In this document: one piece after another, positions 37,870-45,684 of the stretch
Layout of the letters: each line of letters begins with the position of its first letter
How positions within the stretch are numbered: position 1 is the stretch's first letter
Origin: Pseudocitrobacter corydidari
GTDB taxonomy: Bacteria; Pseudomonadota; Gammaproteobacteria; Enterobacterales; Enterobacteriaceae
Reading direction: 5' to 3'
Assembly (NCBI RefSeq): GCF_021172065.1
Contig: NZ_CP087880.1
Coordinates: 434,001-498,000 of the forward strand
Length of the DNA: 64,000 nt
Translations under genes and position numbers: made by a program
The notes under the pieces: model-generated
The model's database searches: none
What the model saw: the letters and a program-made list of their open reading frames with translations, nothing else
What the model was told of the DNA's origin: nothing

Positions 37870-39306
37870 ATGTCCGCAATAATGAAAAACAGCGCGAAGC
37901 TACGTGATGAAGAGCGCGCGCGTCTTATCTGGCTCTTAACCACCGATAAAGCCATTACCTCCGTTCTGCTGGGCAAACTGACGCTCGCCGAGCAGTATGA
38001 TGAGAGCACCCTGATTGACGACCTCGCGGAAGTGAGTGCGCTGGTGGCGCATCTTCCTGGCCCGGACCTGGCGGACGTTCTGGAGGCATTGCCCTCCGAT
38101 GAACGTCACGCGTTATGGAACGTGGTGGAAGATGACAAGCGCGGCAAAGTGTTGCTTGAAGCATCGGAGAACGTCTGGGACGACCTCATTGACGATATGA
38201 GCGACCGGGCGTTGCTCGATGCACTGCAAACGCTGGACATCGACGAACAGATTTACCTGGTTCAGCACCTGCCGCGCGATTTAACCGGACGCCTGCTGGC
38301 AACGCTCCCGCCGTCCGAGCGCGCCCGCGTGCGTCAGGTGATGAACTATGCTCACGATCGCGTCGGCTCGATCATGGAGTTCGAGGTTATTACCGTGCGC
38401 CCGGAAGTGACGCTGGCGACCGTGCAGCGCTACCTGCGTCGGCTGGGAAAAATGCCGGAAAACACCGATAAACTGTTCGTCACGCGGCGGGATATGACGC
38501 TGGTTGGCGAGCTGGAATTGACCACCATTTTGCTCAGCCCGGCACAAAGCACTGTTGAAGCGGTGATGGGATCCGAGCCGGTGGCTTTCCACCCGGAAGA
38601 GGAGTCGGAAAAGGTGGCGCGTACCTTCGAACGTGACAACCTGGTCAGCGCCGCGGTTATCGATCAGCAGGGCAAACTGATGGGACGTTTGACCATCGAT
38701 GAGATCGTTGACGTGGTGTACGAAGAGACGGACAGCGATCTGCGTCGCATGGGTGGCCTGAGTGCCGAAGAGGACGTGTTTGCGCCAGTGACCAAAGCGG
38801 TGAAAACCCGTTGGGCGTGGCTGGCGATCAACCTGTGCACCGCATTTATTGCTTCGCGCGTGATCGATGGCTTTGAACATACCATTTCGCAGCTGGTGGC
38901 GCTGGCGTCGTTAATGCCGATCGTCGCAGGAATTGGCGGTAACACCGGGAACCAGACTATTACCATGATCGTTCGTGCGCTGGCGCTACAGCAGATCCAG
39001 CCGGGCAACTTCTCGTTTCTGATCCTGCGTGAAATGGGCGTGGCGTTGATTAACGGCCTGGTGTGGGGCGGGATCATGGGCTGCGTCACCTGGCTGCTTT
39101 ACAGCGACCCGCACCTGGGTGCGGTGATGACGCTGGCGATGGTATTGAACCTGCTGGTCGCGGCGCTAATGGGCGTACTGATCCCGATGATCATGGTGAA
39201 GTTTGGCCGCGACCCGGCGGTAGGCTCCAGCGTGATGATCACCGCCATCACCGACACCGGCGGCTTCTTCATTTTCCTTGGGCTGGCGACGATTTTTCTG
39301 CTTTAA
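37870..39306 (+). CDS. mgtE: MgtE-type magnesium channel/transporter
   Basis: A 478-residue MgtE protein: the acidic, helical MgtE N domain (residues 1 to about 150), two CBS domains (about 155-285) and five TM helices (about 310-478). The pore signature GIGGNTGNQTITMIVRALAL is intact and the conserved pore Asp is in ITAITDTGGF. Mg2+ bound between the N and CBS domains closes the channel in characterised homologs. K-12 has no mgtE, so this is an accessory gene between yojI and mqo. Start ATG at 37870 has AAGGA about 10 bases upstream. Its 3' end overlaps the convergent SulP gene by 38 bases. Confidence 0.92.
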   Translation: MSAIMKNSAKLRDEERARLIWLLTTDKAITSVLLGKLTLAEQYDESTLIDDLAEVSALVAHLPGPDLADVLEALPSDERHALWNVVEDDKRGKVLLEASENVWDDLIDDMSDRALLDALQTLDIDEQIYLVQHLPRDLTGRLLATLPPSERARVRQVMNYAHDRVGSIMEFEVITVRPEVTLATVQRYLRRLGKMPENTDKLFVTRRDMTLVGELELTTILLSPAQSTVEAVMGSEPVAFHPEEESEKVARTFERDNLVSAAVIDQQGKLMGRLTIDEIVDVVYEETDSDLRRMGGLSAEEDVFAPVTKAVKTRWAWLAINLCTAFIASRVIDGFEHTISQLVALASLMPIVAGIGGNTGNQTITMIVRALALQQIQPGNFSFLILREMGVALINGLVWGGIMGCVTWLLYSDPHLGAVMTLAMVLNLLVAALMGVLIPMIMVKFGRDPAVGSSVMITAITDTGGFFIFLGLATIFLL

Positions 39307-40507
39307 CCGCAAGCTTTTCTTTCAGGCGGGCAGGGATCAGCACCATGCAAACCACGCCCGCCAGCACGCCAATCGCCAGGTTGTCGGTGCTGACGGTTGC
39401 CGCGACAGTTAGCAGCATCACCACAGTTTCTGGCCACGGGGCGCGTCTCAGCGTTGCGGGCTGGACGCTGTGCCAGCTAAAGGTTTTGAACGCCACAATC
39501 ACCATAATACCGGCCAGCACCGACATCGGAATGTCCGCCATCACCTTGCTTAACGCCGTCACCAATAGCAGCAGCACCAGGCCTGCCATGATCGTTGAAA
39601 CGCGACTGCGGCCTTTGCCCATCTCAACGTTGACAATCGTCTGACCAATCATCGCGCAACCCGCGATGCCTCCATAAAAACCGGCCAGAATGTTGGCGAT
39701 ACCAAGCCCGGCGCTTTCGCGCGCTTTGTTTGACGGCGTCGCGGTCAAATCATCGACCAGCTTTGCCGTCAGCAACGACTCCATTAGCCCGACAAACGCA
39801 ATGCTCAGCGCGCAGGGCCAGATAATGTTCAGAGTGTCGAGATTCAGCGGCACTAGCAACTGCGTCAGGCCGGGCAGGCCGCCGCTCATCGAACCTTCAT
39901 CGCCAACGGTCGGCAGCAGCTGACCGCTGGTGACGGTGAATACGGTTAACAGCACGATGGCAATCAGCGGTGACGGCACGCTTTTAATTACTCGCGGTGC
40001 CCACAGCACAATCAGCAGGGTCGCGACGAAGAGCGCGATAATCAGCGGATTACGGCTCCAGAAATGCGGCACCTGGGCGAAGAAGATCAGCACGCCTAGC
40101 GCGTTGACAAAACCGGTCATCACCGGCTGCGGAATAAACCGCATCAACCGTGCCATACCGCACAGGCCGAACAGAATTTGAATCACGCCAGCCATCACCA
40201 CGGCGGGCAGAATGTAACCGACGCCGTGTTGATGCACCATCGGCCCGATGACCAGCGCCACAGAACCGGCAGCGGCAGTCACCATCGCCGGACGCCCGCC
40301 GAGAAATGACATCGCCAGACACAGTACCACCGAGGCAATCAAACTGACTTTAGGGTCGACGCCAGCAATCACGGAAAAGGAGATGACTTCGGGGATCAGT
40401 GCCAGTGCGGTAATGACGCCAGCCAGCGTTTCGCGCAGCAGCAGTTTGGGCGAGCGCATTACGTAAAGGATGCGGCCATCCTGGGGAGTAAAAGGGGTGT
40501 CTGACAT
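39269..40507 (-). CDS. SulP-family anion transporter lacking a STAS domain
   Basis: A 412-residue membrane protein of the SulP/SLC26 fold: repeated hydrophobic helices, an early AGVITALALIPEVISFSVIA segment and the mid-protein motif GLMESLLTAKLVDDLT. It ends about 30 residues after the last helix, so the usual C-terminal STAS regulatory domain is missing; such short forms occur among bicarbonate/sulfate transporters. Substrate (sulfate, bicarbonate or a dicarboxylate) cannot be told from sequence. Start at 40507 gives MSDTPF; the frame is open for 21 more codons without a better ribosome site. Not at this place in K-12. Confidence 0.88.
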   Translation of the reverse strand: MSDTPFTPQDGRILYVMRSPKLLLRETLAGVITALALIPEVISFSVIAGVDPKVSLIASVVLCLAMSFLGGRPAMVTAAAGSVALVIGPMVHQHGVGYILPAVVMAGVIQILFGLCGMARLMRFIPQPVMTGFVNALGVLIFFAQVPHFWSRNPLIIALFVATLLIVLWAPRVIKSVPSPLIAIVLLTVFTVTSGQLLPTVGDEGSMSGGLPGLTQLLVPLNLDTLNIIWPCALSIAFVGLMESLLTAKLVDDLTATPSNKARESAGLGIANILAGFYGGIAGCAMIGQTIVNVEMGKGRSRVSTIMAGLVLLLLVTALSKVMADIPMSVLAGIMVIVAFKTFSWHSVQPATLRRAPWPETVVMLLTVAATVSTDNLAIGVLAGVVCMVLIPARLKEKLAVKAEKSSPAQGK

Positions 40508-40669
40508 GGGATCTTCATTGGTTATCGATAGCCGGTTTTCTATAAGCCGTACTTTCGTGCTATTTATCACAAAACGGAGCAGTTTACCGCTCTATGTCAC
40601 AGAATGCCAATACAAAAATTTAATTGACGTATACATTTATTAAACATTTTGATAACAGGTCTCAAAACA

Positions 40670-40706
40670 CAACTTAAAATTTAAACAATATTTAAATTTT
40701 AAGTTG
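40670..40706. repeat. Perfect 16-bp AT-rich inverted repeat upstream of mqo
   Basis: CAACTTAAAATTTAAA (40670-40685) and its exact complement TTTAAATTTTAAGTTG (40691-40706) flank a 5-base loop. A possible mqo promoter (TTGACG at 40624, TTTGAT at 40648, 18-base spacer) lies upstream, which would place the hairpin early in the mqo leader RNA. No T-run follows on either strand, so it is not a typical terminator. Confidence 0.85.
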
Positions 40707-40781
40707 CTGGTGATACCGTATACCCACGAATTGTTTTTACCTGCGTGTAACAAATCGCATCTCAAGTAAGGCCTCCCTACA

Positions 40782-42434
40782 ATGAAGAAAAAGACAGCTG
40801 TACCCAATGCACAGAAAGCGGGTTCCGATACTGCTTCTGTTGTGGCCAAAACCAACTCCCGCGTTATACACGAGACGGATGTTTTGTTGATCGGTGGTGG
40901 TATTATGAGCGCTACGCTGGGTACCTGGCTGCAAGAGCTGGAACCGAACTGGTCGATCACCATGGTCGAGCAAATGGAAAGCGTCGCGGAAGAGAGTTCC
41001 AACGGCTGGAACAACGCAGGCACCGGCCACTCCGCGCTGATGGAGCTCAACTATACGCCGCAGAAAGCGGATGGTTCCGTCAGCATTGAAAAAGCTATCG
41101 ACATCAACGAAGCGTTCCAGGTTTCTCGCCAGTTCTGGGCGCACCAGGTGAAACGCGGCGTCCTCACGCAGCCGAAATCCTTTATTAACACCGTCCCGCA
41201 CATGAGCTTTGTCTGGGGCGATGCGAACGTCAACTTCCTGCGCGCGCGCTACCGTGCGCTTCAGCAGAACCCGCTGTTCCGCGGAATGCGCTACTCCGAA
41301 GATCATCAACAGATTAAAGAGTGGGCGCCGCTGGTGATGGAAGGGCGCGACCCGCAGCAGAAAATTGCCGCGACGCGCACTGAAGCCGGTACCGATGTGA
41401 ACTACGGCGAGATCACCCGCCAGCTGATTTCCTCGTTGCAGATGCATAAGAACTTCAATCTGCAGCTTAATACGGTAGTGCGTCGTTTCCGCCAGAATGC
41501 AGACAAGAGCTGGACCATCACCGTATCTGATGCCAATAACAGCCACGCGAAACGCACCATTAAAGCCAAATTTATCTTTATCGGCGCGGGCGGTGCGGCG
41601 TTGAAACTGCTGCAACAGACCAAAATTCCGCAGGCGAAAGAGTATGCCGGCTTCCCGGTTGGCGGCCAGTTCCTGGTGTGCGAAAACCCGGACGTGGTGA
41701 ATCATCATCTGGCGAAAGTGTATGGTCAGGCCGATGTTGGCGCGCCGCCGATGTCGGTGCCGCATATTGATACCCGCGTGATTGACGGCAAACGCGTCAT
41801 TCTGTTCGGGCCATTCGCGACCTTCTCAACGCGTTTCCTGAAAAACGGTTCCCTGTGGGATCTGCTGGCGTCGATCAACAAATCGAACATCATGCCGATG
41901 ATCAACGTCGGGATGGACAACTTCGATCTGGTGAAATATCTGGTCAGCCAGGTGCTGCAAAAGGACAAAGATCGTCACGCCGCGCTGCGTGAATATTATC
42001 CGATGGCGCAGAAAGGCGACTGGCGTTTGTGGCAGGCGGGGCAGCGCGTGCAGATTATCAAACGTGATGCACAGAAAGGCGGGGTTCTGCGTTTGGGCAC
42101 AGAAGTGGTGAGCGACGATGAAGGTACCGTAGCGGCACTGCTCGGTGCGTCACCGGGTGCGTCTACCGCTGCGCCAATCATGCTGCAACTGCTGGAAAAA
42201 GTGTTCCATGAGAAAATGCAGACTGCGGCCTGGCAGGCGAAAATCAAAGCCGTGGTGCCGACTTACGGCTCGCGCCTGAACGAACATCCGCAGGCGATTG
42301 AAGAGACCCTGGCGCATACCAGTGAAGTGCTGGAACTGAGCTACGTGCCGGTTCGTGATGCCGATCCTACCCCGCAACCGCAGACTAAATCGCAGCCGGT
42401 GGTGGTGAATGAGATGGCGGATATTGCGCTGTAA
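40782..42434 (+). CDS. mqo: Mqo, malate:quinone oxidoreductase
   Basis: A 550-residue FAD enzyme (E. coli 548) that oxidises malate to oxaloacetate and reduces quinone at the membrane. FAD motif [16 protein letters not shown] is near residue 33; [19 protein letters not shown] and [11 protein letters not shown] follow. Unlike K-12 Mqo, whose first 25 residues resemble a signal sequence, the N-terminus here is polar ([18 protein letters not shown]), consistent with a peripheral protein on the cytoplasmic face. A terminator follows. Confidence 0.95.
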   Translation: MKKKTAVPNAQKAGSDTASVVAKTNSRVIHETDVLLIGGGIMSATLGTWLQELEPNWSITMVEQMESVAEESSNGWNNAGTGHSALMELNYTPQKADGSVSIEKAIDINEAFQVSRQFWAHQVKRGVLTQPKSFINTVPHMSFVWGDANVNFLRARYRALQQNPLFRGMRYSEDHQQIKEWAPLVMEGRDPQQKIAATRTEAGTDVNYGEITRQLISSLQMHKNFNLQLNTVVRRFRQNADKSWTITVSDANNSHAKRTIKAKFIFIGAGGAALKLLQQTKIPQAKEYAGFPVGGQFLVCENPDVVNHHLAKVYGQADVGAPPMSVPHIDTRVIDGKRVILFGPFATFSTRFLKNGSLWDLLASINKSNIMPMINVGMDNFDLVKYLVSQVLQKDKDRHAALREYYPMAQKGDWRLWQAGQRVQIIKRDAQKGGVLRLGTEVVSDDEGTVAALLGASPGASTAAPIMLQLLEKVFHEKMQTAAWQAKIKAVVPTYGSRLNEHPQAIEETLAHTSEVLELSYVPVRDADPTPQPQTKSQPVVVNEMADIAL

Positions 42435-42440
42435 ATGCTA

Positions 42441-42464
42441 AAAAGCCCCGAATGCGGGGCTTGA
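42441..42464. terminator. Bidirectional terminator after mqo
   Basis: AAAAGCCCCG, loop AATG, CGGGGCTT. The A-run on one side serves as a T-run for the convergent eco transcript. Confidence 0.85.
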
Positions 42465-42473
42465 GATTGCCAA

Positions 42474-42574
42474 TGCCTGATGCGCCAGGCTTATCAGGCC
42501 TACATAAAAACTGCAATGTATTGAATTTGCATGAGTTTGTAGGCCGGATAAGGCGTTCACGCCGCATCCGGCAT
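42474..42574. repeat. BIME (inverted REP pair) between mqo and eco
   Basis: TGCCTGATGCGCCAGGC...TTATCAGGCCTAC faces GTAGGCCGGATAAGGCG...CGCCGCATCCGGCAT across about 40 bases, between two convergent genes. Confidence 0.92.
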
Positions 42575-42590
42575 AAACATGGGCACTTTA

Positions 42591-43076
42591 TTAACGCTCT
42601 ACAGCGTTATGCACTTCTTCTTCAGCTTTCCAGACGCGGTATTTCACTTCCACGTTATCCGGGGTATACACCACGATCGGCAGTTTGCTGTTGTAACGCA
42701 GCATGCCGTCGTCACCGAGATACGCCGCAACGAACTGTTTGGTCTTCGTTTTGTCCGGGCAGGCCATCATGGTGGAGACCGGCTCGCCAACTTTATCAAA
42801 GACGTAGTAGTCATAACCCCAGCCTTCCAGCGTTTTGCTTTCCAGCTTGCCGCCCAGGCGGTGACGGTTACAGTCGACTTCCAGCGTTTTACCAATCATC
42901 AGCTCAACTTTCAGCGCTGATTCATCCTGCTGCGCAGGTAACTGAATCACCTGGCGCTTCATGCCTTTTTCCGCTTGCGGATAAGGCGCAACTTTTTCCA
43001 GCGGTTGCTCTGCCGCCGTGGCAGAAAGCGAAACAGCGGTCAGTAGTAAAGCAGCGAGCGTAAATGTGTTTTTCAC
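42591..43076 (-). CDS. eco: Ecotin, periplasmic serine protease inhibitor
   Basis: A 161-residue precursor (E. coli 162) with signal peptide ending SATAA. The reactive loop STMMACPD holds the P1 Met, and two cysteines (VDCNRH and MACPD) form the family's disulfide. It inhibits trypsin-like proteases, including neutrophil elastase, as a dimer. In K-12 napF lies upstream; here a DeoR-family gene does. Confidence 0.97.
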   Translation of the reverse strand: MKNTFTLAALLLTAVSLSATAAEQPLEKVAPYPQAEKGMKRQVIQLPAQQDESALKVELMIGKTLEVDCNRHRLGGKLESKTLEGWGYDYYVFDKVGEPVSTMMACPDKTKTKQFVAAYLGDDGMLRYNSKLPIVVYTPDNVEVKYRVWKAEEEVHNAVER

Positions 43077-43217
43077 TGTGAATCCTTTTTATCAGTAGTT
43101 CATCGGCAAGATTATCATCATTGTCGTGAATGTTAAGTGCCATTTACTGATTTTTGCATTAAGAGTAGTGAACTGTTTTGCGTATTAATCCGAAAACGAA
43201 GTTTATCTCTGTCATTA

Positions 43218-43967
43218 TCAAAGCAGTTCAATCTGCTGTTTTGCACAGGCTTCGCGTAACGCGGTATCCGGCTCGCCGTCGATGATAATTGTGCTGGCAA
43301 GGGATAGCGGGCCGATGGCAAAAGCAGAAGCGGCGTTCATCTTTTCAGCCGAGGCCATGACCACCGTTTCTGCCGCACGTTGCGACAGGGCGCGTTTTAC
43401 ACAGGCTTCTTCATAATCACCCGTGGTAAAACCGGCACTGGCATGAATACCCGTCACCCCCATAAAAAACAGGTCGGCATTGATATGACTTATGACATCG
43501 ATCATTGCCGATCCTACCGTCACGACCGAGTGTTTAAACAATCTCCCGCCGATGACGATCACCTCAACCAGTGGGTGATCGACCAGACTGACGGCAATTC
43601 CTGGGCTGTGAGTGACGACGGTAAACGCGATATCCTGCGGTATGCGCGCCACCAGTTCGTGTGCGGTGGTTCCGCCATCGATCATCACCACCTGGCCCGG
43701 TTGAATCATCTTTACCGCTTTTGCCGCGACGGTTTGCTTTGAACGGCTTTGCACGTTTTTGCGTGTTTCGATAGGGGCTATTGCAGCTGATGCGGGCAGT
43801 GCGCCACCGTGAACGCGTTGCAGCAGACCTTCTGCCGCCAGTTCACGTAAATCACGCCGGATAGAGTCCTCTGAAATCAAGAACTTTTGGCTCAGTTCGC
43901 TGGATAAAACCTGCTTGTCTTGCGCTAGCAGTTCGAGAATTGCTTTTTTACGTTGGCTGGCGAGCAT
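43218..43967 (-). CDS. DeoR-family transcriptional regulator
   Basis: A 249-residue DeoR/GlpR-type repressor: N-terminal helix-turn-helix (SSELSQKFLISEDSIRRDLRELAAEG) and the family signature LLQRVHGGALP, then a DeoRC sugar-phosphate sensor domain (VMIDGGTTAHELV, VIGGRLFKHS, DLFFMGVTGIH). It is divergent from the Nudix gene with an 83-base gap and probably controls it; the effector is likely a phosphorylated sugar or nucleotide sugar. I do not recognise an ortholog in K-12. No terminator is evident before eco. Confidence 0.9.
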   Translation of the reverse strand: MLASQRKKAILELLAQDKQVLSSELSQKFLISEDSIRRDLRELAAEGLLQRVHGGALPASAAIAPIETRKNVQSRSKQTVAAKAVKMIQPGQVVMIDGGTTAHELVARIPQDIAFTVVTHSPGIAVSLVDHPLVEVIVIGGRLFKHSVVTVGSAMIDVISHINADLFFMGVTGIHASAGFTTGDYEEACVKRALSQRAAETVVMASAEKMNAASAFAIGPLSLASTIIIDGEPDTALREACAKQQIELL

Positions 43968-44050
43968 GAATATTTCTCTTCACGTTTTTTCTTGATGTTG
44001 CACGATTGTGCATGACATTATCGTTTTTGTCATTCACCTGAGGAATAAAA

Positions 44051-44650
44051 ATGCACAATAACACGCCATACCTTCGCAACGTTCAGGAACAGCTTCTTTC
44101 CGATAACTGGTACGTACTGAAAAAATACACCTTTGATATACAGCGCCGCGACGGTAGCTGGCAGACGCAGAATCGCGAGGTCTATGACCGGGGCAACGGC
44201 GCAACCATCCTGCTCTATAACCGCGAGAAAAAAAGCGTGGTGCTGACTCGTCAGTTTCGCTTCCCGGTTTCGGTCAACGGCCATTCTGGCTTGCTGATCG
44301 AGGCGGCAGCCGGTCTGCTGGATAAAGCGTCACCGGAAGCGCGGATTCTGGCGGAGGCTGAAGAAGAAACCGGCTTTAAAGTGAGCCACCTGGAAAAGGT
44401 CTTTGAAGCCTATATGAGCCCCGGCTCGGTCACAGAGAAACTCTATTTTTTCATCGCGGAATATACCGAGCGCGACCGTACCGGTGACGGCGGCGGGCTG
44501 GTGGAAGAGGGCGAGGACATTGAGGTGCTGGAGTGGCCCTTTGAACAGGCGCTGGCGGCGATTTCGCGCGGTGAAATCGTCGACGGGAAAACCATCATGT
44601 TGTTGCAGCATCTGGCGCTGAAGGGCGTCTTTAATGAATTACGGGGCTGA
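44051..44650 (+). CDS. NudK-like Nudix hydrolase
   Basis: A 199-residue Nudix protein resembling GDP-mannose pyrophosphatase Nud[25 protein letters not shown], the box [22 protein letters not shown], then [18 protein letters not shown]. The metal-binding EAEEETG core is kept, but the Arg normally before it (RE in the Nudix consensus) is Ala. Likely substrates are sugar nucleotides such as GDP-mannose. GAGGAA precedes the ATG. It is divergent from the DeoR gene, its probable regulator. Confidence 0.9.
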   Translation: MHNNTPYLRNVQEQLLSDNWYVLKKYTFDIQRRDGSWQTQNREVYDRGNGATILLYNREKKSVVLTRQFRFPVSVNGHSGLLIEAAAGLLDKASPEARILAEAEEETGFKVSHLEKVFEAYMSPGSVTEKLYFFIAEYTERDRTGDGGGLVEEGEDIEVLEWPFEQALAAISRGEIVDGKTIMLLQHLALKGVFNELRG

Positions 44651-44733
44651 ATCGAGGTTTTAGACACTCTGACAGGCGGGATACGAAAATCCTGCCTATA
44701 AAAGAGTCTTTCATTCAGATTTCCGGGTGACCA

Positions 44734-45684
44734 ATGTTAGTTGACTGGCCGCGTCGTCGTGGGCTGCCTAACTACGCGCTCTATGGCGCAGAGGCCGGGC
44801 AGTCGTCGCTGGATATGGTGCACTATGAGCGCATTCCCTCGCGCGCCAGCCGCTTTGGTTTTGCTATCGAGCCCCATTTCCACGATGTTTTGATTCAGGC
44901 ACTGTATGTTACGCACGGCAGCGGCGAAGCCACCATTGACGGCGAGGTCTGGGCCTTTAACGCCCCGTGCCTGGTCGTCGTTCCCGCTCGCGCGGTACAC
45001 GGATTTCGTTTTCGCGACGATGTGGATGGTCATGTCATCACCACGGCACAGTCGGCAATCGAATCGGTCGCGCTGACTGCCGCGCCAGATTTACTGGACT
45101 TTGTGCGTACACCCGCGATGCTAACCGTCGACGTCGCTCATCGACGCGGGGTGCGTCTTGAAACGCTCTTTGACGCGATTGGCCGGGAAGCCGAGAACAG
45201 CGAGCGCTGGCAATACACCGCCGGGCTGGCGCTGACCATTGCGCTGTTTGTGCAGATCGCGCGTTTGAGTGAAAAAGCGGAGCTGGCGGGCAACCCTGCA
45301 AGGGCGGCGCTGGTCGCCAGAATTGAACGTTTTCGTGCTTTACTGGATGAACGCTGTCGGCAGCGACAACCCGTGGCTCATTATGCGGCGGCAATGGGGA
45401 TTTCCTCCGGGCAACTGACGCGAATCTGTCGCGAAGCCTTTGGTATTTCGGCGATTGAAGCCATCGATCGGCGTGCGGTGCACGAAGCGCGGCGTCTGCT
45501 GGTCTACTCCTCATTTAGCGTTAAGCAAATCTCGGCGGAATTAGGATTTCGCGATGAAGCCTATTTTGGCCGCTTCTTCCGCAAGCAAACCGGCCTGCGG
45601 CCCACGGAGTATCGCCTGCGAGAGCAGGGGCGGTTATCGCAGAGAAAACCGGCTTCCATTAAGAAAGCCGGTCTGGCTGATTAA
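44734..45684 (+). CDS. AraC-family regulator, PobR-like
   Basis: A 316-residue regulator: cupin-like N-terminal effector domain (IEPHFHDVLIQALYVTHGSGEATIDG, residues about 45-95) and a C-terminal AraC double helix-turn-helix (VAHYAAAMGISSGQLTRICRE and FSVKQISAELGFRDEAYFGRFF). The arrangement and N-terminal motif are those of PobR-type activators of aromatic-acid genes. Its stop codon overlaps the stop of the convergent P450 fusion gene by 4 bases, so it is the natural candidate for that gene's regulator; the effector is not known. Confidence 0.9.
   Translation: MLVDWPRRRGLPNYALYGAEAGQSSLDMVHYERIPSRASRFGFAIEPHFHDVLIQALYVTHGSGEATIDGEVWAFNAPCLVVVPARAVHGFRFRDDVDGHVITTAQSAIESVALTAAPDLLDFVRTPAMLTVDVAHRRGVRLETLFDAIGREAENSERWQYTAGLALTIALFVQIARLSEKAELAGNPARAALVARIERFRALLDERCRQRQPVAHYAAAMGISSGQLTRICREAFGISAIEAIDRRAVHEARRLLVYSSFSVKQISAELGFRDEAYFGRFFRKQTGLRPTEYRLREQGRLSQRKPASIKKAGLAD
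45645..45673 (-). terminator. Terminator of the P450 fusion gene, inside the AraC gene
   Basis: On the reverse strand, ACCGGCTT and AAGCCGGT pair around a 9-base loop and are followed by TTTTCTC. It starts 8 bases past the P450 stop and lies within the last codons of the convergent regulator. Confidence 0.6.
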
